DNA of 64,000 nt from Rhizobiaceae bacterium (lineage in GTDB: Bacteria > Pseudomonadota > Alphaproteobacteria > Rhizobiales > Rhizobiaceae): the NCBI GenBank assembly GCA_014238155.1, contig JABABQ010000067.1, forward strand, positions 124,001 to 188,000. The letters run 5' to 3'. The notes below the pieces were generated by a model that worked only from the letters and a program-made list of their open reading frames with translations, did no database searches and was not told where the DNA came from. Position numbers and translations under genes: made by a program. The first letter of the stretch is position 1. The number at the start of each line of letters is the position of its first letter. Below, piece by piece: positions 43,113-50,914 of this stretch.

Positions 43113-44084
43113 TTACATTTCGGACAATTCGTCTTCGATATGCACCCGAATGATGTCTTCGAAGCTAGTTTCTGCAGAAAAACCCAATGAAACAGCTCGT
43201 TCGGCAATGAATTTTCGTGGCCAGTTGGCGACAATTCCTGAGATGGTTTCATCCGTTTTGCGCTCAATCAGCGATGCGGTATCAGCACCGGCCACTTTCT
43301 CAAGCGCCGCGATCATTTCACCAACCGTGATTGCCAGGCCCGGCATGGTCAGATTGCGTCTGGGTCCAACGGTATCACCGTCAATTTCGGCCGCATGGAT
43401 GCAAAATCCGACTGCCGATCGCGGGCTGGCCATCCAATGCATGACATCTTCTGATACGGGCAGAACTGCTGGCAATCCGGCAAGCGGTTCACGTATGATG
43501 TTTGAAAAGAACCCCGATGCTGCAAGATTTGGCTTCCCGGGGCGCACCACGACGGTAGGCAGTCGCATACCAAGCCCGTCCATGTGACCCTTGCGAGTAT
43601 AGTCGGCCAGCAACAGTTCCCCAATCGCCTTTTGCGTGCCATACGAAGTCAGCGGTGTCAGATGAAACTCGTCTTCAATGGACTCTGGAAATGGCGCGCC
43701 AAAAACTGCAATGGAGGATGCATAGACCATTCTGGGGCAATATTCGTCGCGCGCAACAATCGCGTTGAACAGGTTTTGCGTCCCCAGCAGATTGACCCTG
43801 TAACCTTTTTCGAAATCGCTTTCGGCTTCTCCTGAAACGATCGCTGCCAGATGGAAAATCACATCGGGTTGGTTCTCGACCAATGCATCCACGACAGCGG
43901 CATCCGAAATGTCACCAGCCGTCATCGAAACATTGATGGATCCGGCATTCTGGAAAGAGCCTTCAACCACATCAAATCCGTGAATGTCTGTGATTGCGGC
44001 TCCGCGTAGCTGACCATCATTTAACAGGCGTTCTATCAATTTGCGGCCGATCATGCCTGCCGCACCCATCACGAGTATTTTCAT
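43113..44084 (-). CDS. denD: NAD-dependent epimerase/dehydratase family, D-erythronate dehydrogenase-like
   Basis: 323 aa. Rossmann motif VMGAAGMIGRKLIERLL, catalytic YxxxK in SYGTQKAIGELLLADY, and the conserved GMRLPTVVVRPGKPNLAASGFFSNIIREPL and HWMASPRSAVGF segments characteristic of DenD, which oxidises D-erythronate at C2. ATG at 44084 shares its A with the TAA stop of the SDR remnant upstream, so it is coupled to it. The usual partners (kinase, aldolase and isomerase) are not in the window, which suggests a decayed pathway. Confidence 0.85.
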   Translation of the reverse strand: MKILVMGAAGMIGRKLIERLLNDGQLRGAAITDIHGFDVVEGSFQNAGSINVSMTAGDISDAAVVDALVENQPDVIFHLAAIVSGEAESDFEKGYRVNLLGTQNLFNAIVARDEYCPRMVYASSIAVFGAPFPESIEDEFHLTPLTSYGTQKAIGELLLADYTRKGHMDGLGMRLPTVVVRPGKPNLAASGFFSNIIREPLAGLPAVLPVSEDVMHWMASPRSAVGFCIHAAEIDGDTVGPRRNLTMPGLAITVGEMIAALEKVAGADTASLIERKTDETISGIVANWPRKFIAERAVSLGFSAETSFEDIIRVHIEDELSEM

Positions 44085-44293
44085 TACAGTGTCCAACCTC
44101 CATCAACCGGTATTGCGCCACCGGTCGCAAATGCACTTTCATCGCCTGCCAGATTAGTCGCCAGTGGGGCTTTATAAACATTTGTGGCGATTTGCCTCGC
44201 ACCTTCTGAGACAAACATGTTGGCAATGGCCAGGCCAATACCCTGACCGACGGCGCTCACGATGGTTTTTTTGCCCGCCAGACGTTCACCCAT
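44084..44293 (-). pseudogene. SDR-family oxidoreductase remnant with in-frame internal deletion
   Basis: 69-codon frame. The first part RLAGKKTIVSAVGQGIGLAIANMFVSEGARQIATN is the NAD-binding start of a short-chain dehydrogenase; the last part ESAFATGGAIPVDGGWTL is the standard SDR C-terminus. The 180 or so residues between, including the catalytic Tyr-Lys, are missing, and the two ends are joined in frame. The product cannot be an active SDR. It lies between the acetyltransferase gene (8-bp overlap) and denD (1-bp overlap), where sugar-acid clusters normally have a full SDR. Confidence 0.85.
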
Positions 44294-45032
44294 CAATGGA
44301 TTTCCTAAATTGCTGCAATTTCTTGATCTGCCGACCATCGCCATCAAAGTTGGCCGGGTCAAGCCAAGCTTCAAACGCTGCACGCATTTGCGGCCACTCT
44401 TTGTCGATCAGTGAAAACCAAGCTGTGTCGCGATTTTCACCTTTGACCACTGCGGCTTGCCTGAACACTCCCTCAGCGGACATACCAAAACGGATCGCAG
44501 CAACTTTCGACGGTTCATTGGCATTGTTGCATTTCCACTCAAACCGACGATAACCCAGATCATCAAATATATAGCGGGCGAATAGAAAGAACGCCTCGGT
44601 TGTGACCGGTGTGCGCGAAATTCGGCCACCCCAAAAAATATGCCCGGTTTCAATGACCCCATTTGGCGCATCAATGCGCATCAAGGTTTGTCGCCCCTCA
44701 ACGGTATCAGTGCGCTTGTCAATCACAGCAAAATAAAGCGGATCATTGCTGGCTTCTGCAGCCTCGAGCCAGGGTTGAAATGCTTCAAGGCTCTGCGGTG
44801 CTTGCTCGGGCAGATAGGCGAAACGGCCATCCGCATCCGACAGCGACGCAGCGGAATAGAGTTGCGCACCATGAGCTGTAGCATTGAACGGCTCCAAGCG
44901 AACATAACGTCCCTCCAGCACCTTTCGTTCCGGTTGAGGGCGAGAGACCCAGTCAGCAAGATCCGCCAGATGATCCTCCGTAAATGCAGGCACTAATTTC
45001 AACAACACACTTGCGGTATCGCCCGATTGCAT
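44286..45032 (-). CDS. GNAT-family N-acetyltransferase (RimJ/RimL type)
   Basis: 248 aa. Acetyltransferase_3-type fold: LEGRYVRLEPFNATAHGAQLYSA, YFAVIDKRTDTVEGRQTLMRI, and the acetyl-CoA-binding end YRRFEWKCNNANEPSKVAAIRFGMSAEGVFRQ. Proteins with this pattern acetylate protein N-termini or small molecules; the substrate is not known. Start uncertain: in-frame ATGs occur at 45062, 45050 and 45032, none with a convincing ribosome-binding site. Its end overlaps the SDR remnant by 8 bp; divergent from the aminotransferase gene. Confidence 0.85.
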   Translation of the reverse strand: MQSGDTASVLLKLVPAFTEDHLADLADWVSRPQPERKVLEGRYVRLEPFNATAHGAQLYSAASLSDADGRFAYLPEQAPQSLEAFQPWLEAAEASNDPLYFAVIDKRTDTVEGRQTLMRIDAPNGVIETGHIFWGGRISRTPVTTEAFFLFARYIFDDLGYRRFEWKCNNANEPSKVAAIRFGMSAEGVFRQAAVVKGENRDTAWFSLIDKEWPQMRAAFEAWLDPANFDGDGRQIKKLQQFRKSIDG

Positions 45033-45073
45033 GGACAATCCAAGCCACATTTTTCCCAACACACAAGTGCTTC

Positions 45074-46243
45074 ATGATAAAGACCATCGCTGGATTTGAT
45101 CGCATTGGCGAAGAAAACGCGTTTGCCGTTCTGGCCCGGGCAACCGAACTCGCCGCTGGTGGAATGGATGTTATCAATCTGGGCATCGGCCAGCCAGATT
45201 TCCCAACGCCTGGCCACATTGTCGAAGCAGCAATTAAGGCCCTGCGCGACGGCCATCATGGCTATACACCGGCGACCGGAATTCTGCCGCTTCGCGAAGC
45301 CGTCGCAATGAGGACGTTGCAAACGACTGGCGTCGAAGTTTCGCCGGAAAACATCTGCATAATGCCCGGCGGCAAAGTGACGATGTTTGCAGCGATCCTG
45401 ATGATGGGTGAACCAGGCACCGAGATCATGTATCCCGATCCAGGATTTCCGATTTATCGCTCAATGATCGAATTTACCGGCGCCAAGCCGGTCCCGATTC
45501 CGGTGCGCGAGGAAAACGGATTCGCATTTTCCGGCGAGGAAGCGCTTTCGCTTGCCAACGACCAAACAAGGTTGATCATACTAAATTCTCCGGCCAACCC
45601 CACCGGAGGCGTGACCCCACGGGCGGAAATTGAAAAGCTGGTCAATGGTCTGGATCAGTTTCCCAACACTGCCGTTCTTTCAGACGAAATATATGACGTA
45701 ATGACCTACGATGGGGAGGAGCATGTTTCGCTGCTCACTTTCCCGCAAATTCGAGATCGCCTCATCGTCCTCAATGGCTGGTCAAAGACCTGGGCAATGA
45801 CCGGCTGGCGCATGGGATGGTCGATCTGGCCGACAGAGCTGTATGACAACGTGCGAAAGCTTGCGGTCAACGCCTGGTCCTGTGTCAATGCGCCGAGCCA
45901 ATATGCAGGAATTGCTGCCATTGAAGGCCCGCAGAACGCAGTCGCCGACATGATGAAGGCGTTTGATGAACGTCGCAAACTTGTCGTGTCGCGCAGCAAT
46001 GCTCTGCCCAACGTTTCCTGTGCCATACCAAAAGGTGCATTTTACGCTTTCCCCAATGTTTCCAAGACCGGATGGAAGGCCAAGGAATTAGCCTCAGCCT
46101 TACTGGAAGAATCAGGTGTTGCGATCATTGGAGGACCGGATTTTGGTATTCTGGGGGAAGGGTATATTCGCCTGTCTTACGCCAATTCAACCGAAAATAT
46201 TGACCGGGCACTGGATCGGATCGAGGCGTTCTTAAGCAAATAA
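45074..46243 (+). CDS. Class I/II pyridoxal-phosphate aminotransferase
   Basis: 389 aa, aspartate aminotransferase-like fold type I. LGIGQPDFPTPGHIVEAA and HGYTPATGILPLREA at the N-terminus, NSPANPTGGV, the PLP-binding lysine in VLNGWSKTWAMTGWRMGW, and C-terminal GEGYIRLSYANSTENIDRAL with the substrate-carboxylate arginine. ATG at 45074 (MIKTIAGFDRIGEENAF) is chosen over the in-frame ATG at 44984 since the latter lies within the divergent acetyltransferase frame. Amino-donor specificity cannot be told from sequence alone. Confidence 0.94.
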   Translation: MIKTIAGFDRIGEENAFAVLARATELAAGGMDVINLGIGQPDFPTPGHIVEAAIKALRDGHHGYTPATGILPLREAVAMRTLQTTGVEVSPENICIMPGGKVTMFAAILMMGEPGTEIMYPDPGFPIYRSMIEFTGAKPVPIPVREENGFAFSGEEALSLANDQTRLIILNSPANPTGGVTPRAEIEKLVNGLDQFPNTAVLSDEIYDVMTYDGEEHVSLLTFPQIRDRLIVLNGWSKTWAMTGWRMGWSIWPTELYDNVRKLAVNAWSCVNAPSQYAGIAAIEGPQNAVADMMKAFDERRKLVVSRSNALPNVSCAIPKGAFYAFPNVSKTGWKAKELASALLEESGVAIIGGPDFGILGEGYIRLSYANSTENIDRALDRIEAFLSK

Positions 46244-46259
46244 GTGTCGAATTAATCCG

Positions 46260-47240
46260 CTAAAGAGCCTTGTTGGCGTGCACAACAAATTCCAACAACT
46301 TGCGGTTATCAAATGCATCCCAAATTGATTTCAAACTGGTGATCCAGACCTGACGTTGCAGCTGGGTGAGCCCGCGCACCGGAACGCCGGCTCGAATAAT
46401 GGCGCGTTTGGCATTGATCTGGCGTTGCTCGGCATCAAAATTGGCCTGTTTGGTTATTCTTGAAATCAATTCAGCCAATGATCGTTTCAATGGAGCGTCG
46501 AGCCCACCCCACCAGGTTCGCGATGCCAGCAAGACATGACCACGATAGGAGTGATTGGTTTGAGTGACCCCCTTGTGTAATTGCGCGGTCTTGTTGGCAG
46601 TCAACGTCACCCAATCCGTAATTTGCGCGTCGATGCGCCCGTCCTTGACGGCTGCAGCCAGTTGGTCCTTATCAACCGTTTGTTCAACGGCATCCAATAA
46701 ATCGATCATTTTGGAGATGCTGGGACCGGTTTGTACGCTCATCTTGAGCCCGGCAATATCGGCCGGCATAATGACGGGTTGCTTGGCCGAAATCTGATGA
46801 AAATGCCCGTGCCAGATTGCAACCTGTGTAACGTCAAACCTGGTCAGCGACTCACTCATACGATCTTCTGCCAAAACCAAAAATCGTTGCATTGCCCGGG
46901 CGTCACGAAACGCAAATGGTAAATCAAACACCTGATAATCTGAAGCGACAGCAGCGAGTTCCGAAAAGGACGGTAATGTCATATCAACCGATCCGGATTG
47001 CAGGGCCGTCACCGACAATGCAGAGGCAAACAATTTGTTGTCTGAAATAATCTGCAAACAAGCGCGGCCTTGCAGCTCCAGATTGATGGCCGATTGCAGA
47101 CTTGTTATGGCTGATTGTCGGGCCGGCGTATCAGTTTGCGGTGTCAGACCGAGGCGAATCACTTGCTCCCGATCATCGCAACGTGCTTGGGCGTGAACTG
47201 TAAACAAGCACATCGAAGCGAGAACAAGGGCAATCCTCAT
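46260..47240 (-). CDS. Orphan TRAP-type (DctP) substrate-binding protein in the molybdate operon
   Basis: 326 aa. Signal peptide (residues 1-20, CLFTVHAQARC), then a DctP-type periplasmic domain (GSVDMTLPSFSELAAVASDYQVFDLPFAFRDARAMQRF; ADIAGLKMSVQTGPSISKMIDLLDA; GHVLLASRTWWGGL). The ligand-binding arginine of the GLKxR motif is Ser168 here, whereas both other DctP proteins in this window keep Arg. No DctQ or DctM gene is near. Its ATG overlaps the modC stop by 4 bp (ATGA), so it is made with the molybdate importer. Possible roles: extra oxyanion or metal-complex binding, or a sensor. Function unknown. Confidence 0.87.
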   Translation of the reverse strand: MRIALVLASMCLFTVHAQARCDDREQVIRLGLTPQTDTPARQSAITSLQSAINLELQGRACLQIISDNKLFASALSVTALQSGSVDMTLPSFSELAAVASDYQVFDLPFAFRDARAMQRFLVLAEDRMSESLTRFDVTQVAIWHGHFHQISAKQPVIMPADIAGLKMSVQTGPSISKMIDLLDAVEQTVDKDQLAAAVKDGRIDAQITDWVTLTANKTAQLHKGVTQTNHSYRGHVLLASRTWWGGLDAPLKRSLAELISRITKQANFDAEQRQINAKRAIIRAGVPVRGLTQLQRQVWITSLKSIWDAFDNRKLLEFVVHANKAL

Positions 47241-47932
47241 GTGCTCGCATCGTCCCGCCGCCGCGTTGTTGCCGGCTGAGTTGCAATCCTGAATTCACCG
47301 GGGGTCAGTTCCTGATTTACTGTACCGCCATCGATGGTAAAAATCAGATCGGCCAGCTGCAGAATTTCGTCCCGGTGATGGCTGACATAGACAATCGGAA
47401 TTGTTGTTTCGTCTCGCAACCGTTCGAGATATGGCAGCACCTGTGCACGTCTGGAATCGTCAAGACCTGTCAGCGGTTCGTCCAGCAACAAGACCTGTGG
47501 ATCGGAAAGAATGGCCCTGCCCAGGGCCACTCTTTGAGCCTCACCACCGGACAGATTACGCGGCATACGTTCCACGAGTTCTCCAAGATCAAGCATCTCG
47601 ATGACCCCGTCCCAGCCGGTTTCGTGTTTTTTCATGCCAAAGGCCAGATTGTCGCGAACTGACAGGTGCGGAAACAGGATCGGTTCTTGAAAGACCACGC
47701 CCAGACGTCGCTTTTCTGTTGGTAGATTGATTTCACTATGGCTGTCCAAAAGCACATTTTCACCGACTTGGATAAATCCGCGTCGGGGTTGCCACAGGCC
47801 AGAAATGGCCCGCAAAATGGTCGATTTTCCAGCGCCCGAAGGGCCATAAATTGCAGTGACTCCAACACCGGCTTCAATGTCGGCGGCAATTGGAAATTTG
47901 CCTATTGTACCTTCCAGCTTTACTGTCAGCAT
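47237..47932 (-). CDS. modC: Molybdate ABC transporter ATP-binding protein ModC, lacking the MOP/TOBE domain
   Basis: 231 aa ATPase: Walker A YGPSGAGKSTIL, Q-loop VVFQEPILFPHLSVRDN, signature LSGGEAQRVALGRA, Walker B VLLLDEPLTGLD, switch His in VSHHRDEI. Usual ModC proteins have about 350 residues with a C-terminal molybdate-binding TOBE/MOP domain; here the chain ends about 30 residues after the switch region at a natural stop that overlaps the next gene. Uptake may thus lack molybdate feedback through ModC. Follows modB by 3 bp. Confidence 0.92.
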   Translation of the reverse strand: MLTVKLEGTIGKFPIAADIEAGVGVTAIYGPSGAGKSTILRAISGLWQPRRGFIQVGENVLLDSHSEINLPTEKRRLGVVFQEPILFPHLSVRDNLAFGMKKHETGWDGVIEMLDLGELVERMPRNLSGGEAQRVALGRAILSDPQVLLLDEPLTGLDDSRRAQVLPYLERLRDETTIPIVYVSHHRDEILQLADLIFTIDGGTVNQELTPGEFRIATQPATTRRRDDAST

Positions 47933-47935
47933 CGC

Positions 47936-48631
47936 CTAACGCTCCAGTTTTCTTTGACTGGAATTTGCCATCCATTCAGATGCCAATATGGCCCCGAACG
48001 ACAATACAATCGAAATCGAAATTAACGCCAGGGCTGCGTTATCACCGCGAGGCGATTGCAAAAGCGTATAAATCGCCAGCGACAAAGTTTGAGTTTCGCC
48101 GGGGATATTGGAGACAAAGGTGATTGTTGCCCCAAACTCCCCCAACGCCTTGGCAAAGCCAAGCACGACACCAGCAATTATTCCCGGAAACGCCATTGGC
48201 AGAGAAATCTTGATAAACCGTTTGCTACGCTTTGCTCCTAAAGTGGCAGCCATTTCGGCCAATCGCTTGTCCTGGGTTTCAAATGCCAGACGAATGGGGC
48301 GAACCAATAGTGGAAATGCCATAATTCCTGCAGCCAGTGCCGCACCTACCCAGGAAAACGTAAACCCAATGCCCCATTGATCCAGCACGGATCCGATCCA
48401 TCCACGACGCCCGAAGACCACCAACAGGGCATAACCTGTCACAACCGGTGGCAGGACCAACGGCAAATGCACCAACGCGCTCAGGAAGGCTTTGCCGAAA
48501 AATCCAGGGCCAGCGAGGATTTTGCCAACAATGATTGCCAGCGGCAGAGCCACGATCATCGCAACACAAGATACTTGCAAAGATAAGCTGACTATGGCCC
48601 AAACAGATGGTTCAAACAGATGAGACAGCAT
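47936..48631 (-). CDS. modB: Molybdate ABC transporter permease ModB
   Basis: 231 aa with five to six membrane segments. ModB/CysT-like EAA loop MAATLGAKRSKRFIKISLPMAFPGIIAGVVLGFAKALGEFGATITF, the GEFGA motif being typical of molybdate permeases. 2 bp separate it from modA upstream. Confidence 0.94.
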   Translation of the reverse strand: MLSHLFEPSVWAIVSLSLQVSCVAMIVALPLAIIVGKILAGPGFFGKAFLSALVHLPLVLPPVVTGYALLVVFGRRGWIGSVLDQWGIGFTFSWVGAALAAGIMAFPLLVRPIRLAFETQDKRLAEMAATLGAKRSKRFIKISLPMAFPGIIAGVVLGFAKALGEFGATITFVSNIPGETQTLSLAIYTLLQSPRGDNAALALISISIVLSFGAILASEWMANSSQRKLER

Positions 48632-48633
48632 GA

Positions 48634-49392
48634 CTAGTTTCCACCCTGTTGCGGTGGCGGTACGAAACCGGATTTCGCAAAAACCTGTCCGGCATCGGTA
48701 TTTTTCAGGAAACTGACAAAATTCAACGCTTGGGTGCGCGGTTCCCTACCAGTTGCCGCCGCCCAATAAATGATTTTGTCGTGGGCTTCGTTGGGAAATA
48801 CAAATAATGATCTAACCCGTGGCTCGATTGCCGCATCGGTACCATAGACTATTGCTGAACTCACTTCTCCTCTGGCAAGACGTCGTAAGGTCGTGCGTAC
48901 ATTGTCGCCAAACACAGCCTGTCGCGCCGCCGCTTTCCATATTCCTCGGTTTTGCAAAGCCTGACGCGCATAGCGACCGGCGGGGACGGTATCCGGTTCT
49001 GCCATGGCAAAACGGTTTTCGGTCAGCAATGCATTGAGATCGACCCAGTTTTCAACTTCATTGCGCACCGCAACCACCAGTCGGTTTCCAGCAAGTGGGA
49101 AGACCCTATCAACCACGATCAGGTCGCGGGAAATTGCCCAGTCCATCCAATCGCGGTCAGCGGTGATATAGATATCGGCTGGAGCTCCCGCATCCAGTTG
49201 ACGCGCCAGTTGTTGTGTTCCGGCAAAGGAAAGCACCACCTTGGCACCTGACTGACGTTCGAACAGTTCGGCGGCATCATTGAGGACATCGGTCATGCTG
49301 GAAGGCGCAAATACCAATACTGTGTCTCTTGCCTGAGCGGCAAATACCGTCAGTTGAGCGATAATGGCACAGGCAAAAAAAATGATCCGCAT
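48634..49392 (-). CDS. modA: Molybdate ABC transporter substrate-binding protein ModA
   Basis: 252 aa. Signal peptide (residues 1-21), then VLVFAPSSMTDVLNDAAELFERQSGAKVVLSFAGTQQLARQLDAGAPADIYITADRDWMD, the standard ModA oxyanion-binding region (serine in the first motif and AGTQ in place of the usual GSSG or ASSG), and SSAIVYGTDA. Binds molybdate or tungstate in the periplasm. The pocket has Thr where Ser is most common. First mod gene, 22 bp downstream of eda and probably co-transcribed with it. No Moco riboswitch-like leader can fit in this gap. Confidence 0.92.
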   Translation of the reverse strand: MRIIFFACAIIAQLTVFAAQARDTVLVFAPSSMTDVLNDAAELFERQSGAKVVLSFAGTQQLARQLDAGAPADIYITADRDWMDWAISRDLIVVDRVFPLAGNRLVVAVRNEVENWVDLNALLTENRFAMAEPDTVPAGRYARQALQNRGIWKAAARQAVFGDNVRTTLRRLARGEVSSAIVYGTDAAIEPRVRSLFVFPNEAHDKIIYWAAATGREPRTQALNFVSFLKNTDAGQVFAKSGFVPPPQQGGN

Positions 49393-49414
49393 GGCTGGTG
49401 AACTCCGACCTTGC

Positions 49415-50053
49415 TTACCGGTCCAGAGCCGATGCGGCTACGGCGAGTTCAGTGATGCCGTCCCAATCGCCAGCAGCAATCTTTTCTTTCGGAGCAACCC
49501 AGGAGCCACCGACACAAACGACATTGTCCAGCGCCAGATATTGCGGCGCCTTTTCGGCGGTCAGCCCACCCGTGGGGCAGAATTTCAAGGTTTGCAAAAC
49601 AGGTGCAATGGCTTTCAGATAATTCGCACCTCCGGCCTGTTCGGCAGGAAAAAACTTCAAAAATTCATACCCTTCGGCCATCAGACCCATGGCCTCGCTG
49701 GGAGTTGCTACCCCGGGAAGCAACGGTACGTCCACTTTTTGATTGGCCTCTATTAAATCTTGTGTTGCACCTGGTGAAACCAGAAACTGGCAGCCAATTT
49801 CCACACAATCTTTCATCATACCAGGAGTCATCACGGTGCCAGCGCCAACAACGGCACCTTCAACCTGTTTGGCAACTGCGGAAATGCATGCCAGAGCTTG
49901 CGGGGTGCGCAGCGTGATTTCGATAACCGGAAGGCCACCCGCTACCAGCGCCCGGCTGGTTTGTATTGCAATTTCTGGATCGTTGAATTGCAGAACCGGA
50001 ATCACCGGCGCAAGACCAACCACCTCTGACAGTCGCTCATTTTTGTTTTTCAT
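49415..50053 (-). CDS. eda: 2-dehydro-3-deoxy-phosphogluconate (KDPG) aldolase
   Basis: 212 aa class I aldolase of the Entner-Doudoroff pathway, cleaving KDPG to pyruvate and glyceraldehyde-3-phosphate. Catalytic Glu in GLPVIEITLRTPQAL, Schiff-base Lys in GYEFLKFFPAEQAGG; also GAGTVMTPG and FCPTGGLTAEKAPQYLAL. ATG at 50053 (MKNKNERLSEVV) is preferred; the frame is open to 50083. Lies between the muramidase gene (42 bp) and modA (22 bp). Confidence 0.94.
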   Translation of the reverse strand: MKNKNERLSEVVGLAPVIPVLQFNDPEIAIQTSRALVAGGLPVIEITLRTPQALACISAVAKQVEGAVVGAGTVMTPGMMKDCVEIGCQFLVSPGATQDLIEANQKVDVPLLPGVATPSEAMGLMAEGYEFLKFFPAEQAGGANYLKAIAPVLQTLKFCPTGGLTAEKAPQYLALDNVVCVGGSWVAPKEKIAAGDWDGITELAVAASALDR

Positions 50054-50095
50054 TCTTATTTTTAATTTCAAATCAGGCCTCAATCTAAGTGCAGA

Positions 50096-50848
50096 TTAAA
50101 GGATGCGTTTGGAAATGAAAAGCAGTCCGGTCCGAATGGTTCTCTCAGCTCGCTTTTTTGCACCGGCAACAAATTTGTCGAAGCCTTCAATCACTCGATT
50201 TTCTCGCTTCCCCGCCATGAGAACCCTGCCTGCCTGTCCGTCCTGCGCGTCTGTTTGTTTGGTTTGCCTGCTCAATCGCTGAAACGCAGCTTCAATTTTT
50301 TTGTCATAGGCATATCGGGCATAGGCCGGGCCGTTATAGGTGCGGGCAAATTCTTGCCAATCTTCTGATTGGATGATGGGAATCAAGCCAGCTTTTTCAA
50401 TATACCGCGCCATCAACCGTACTTGACCCGCAGCATCGGAGCGGCACTCGGTGACCAAGGCATCGACACTGCCATAACCAAGCCATTGCCAATGGGCCCC
50501 CATCACTTGTCCGAGCCCCCAGGAAACTGATGACAAGGCGGCAATTCGGTTTATGCAAATAGCGCGGTTAACCAAAGCCCACCGCTTCAACTGACTACGG
50601 GGATTGCGAATTTTGCCTGCTTTTGGATGAGCCAACCCTTGTTGGCGGGCCAATTGACGCTGTTGGCCGGTTAGCAGGCGATCGAAATAATGGCCTTCAA
50701 AACGAATTATCGGTTCTCGCTTTCCGCCGATCAGGGCGTAAATACTTCCGCCGGATTCCACTTCTGCGATGGCCTGCAATGCTGCACTGGATATCTCCAG
50801 TTTATTTGCCATCACGGAAATTTCGTGAAGATTGTGTGCGTCGAACAT
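50096..50848 (-). CDS. N-acetylmuramidase (DUF3380) domain protein, endolysin-like
   Basis: 250 aa. N-acetylmuramidase fold: the catalytic Glu in ALQAIAEVESGG, IIRFEGHYFDR, SWGLGQVMGAHWQWLGY and FARTYNGPAYARYAYDKKI. About 60 basic residues follow (KQTDAQDGQAGRVLMAGKREN). No signal peptide is visible, so it resembles phage or gene-transfer-agent endolysins that need a holin or other release, but no phage genes are nearby. The ATG at 50848 directly follows a terminator-like hairpin (50852-50880) whose stem holds the only GAGGAG site. Confidence 0.88.
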   Translation of the reverse strand: MFDAHNLHEISVMANKLEISSAALQAIAEVESGGSIYALIGGKREPIIRFEGHYFDRLLTGQQRQLARQQGLAHPKAGKIRNPRSQLKRWALVNRAICINRIAALSSVSWGLGQVMGAHWQWLGYGSVDALVTECRSDAAGQVRLMARYIEKAGLIPIIQSEDWQEFARTYNGPAYARYAYDKKIEAAFQRLSRQTKQTDAQDGQAGRVLMAGKRENRVIEGFDKFVAGAKKRAERTIRTGLLFISKRIL

Positions 50849-50851
50849 AAA

Positions 50852-50880
50852 AATGCTCCTCAATCAGATTGAGGAGCATT
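50852..50880 (-). terminator. mmsA terminator whose stem contains the muramidase ribosome-binding site
   Basis: Near-perfect palindrome: 14-bp arms AATGCTCCTCAATC / GATTGAGGAGCATT around one base. On the minus strand it is followed by TTTTT and then the ATG of the muramidase gene (50848). It lies 34 bp after the mmsA stop and has the form of a rho-independent terminator. The GAGGAG in the 3' arm is the only Shine-Dalgarno candidate for the next gene, so folding would block both read-through transcription and translation. Confidence 0.85.
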
Positions 50881-50914
50881 GTCACAGATTATTCGTGGAC
50901 GGGGATAAGTTGTC

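Noticed and set aside
45032-45074. Overlapping starts of the divergent acetyltransferase and aminotransferase genes as a head-to-head overlap
   Set aside because: The overlap depends on the longest frames (to 45062 and from 44984); with family-consistent starts the genes do not overlap.
49393-49414. Molybdenum cofactor riboswitch or ModE site upstream of modA
   Set aside because: The gap between eda and modA is only 22 bp; no room for a riboswitch and no symmetric ModE-like element seen.
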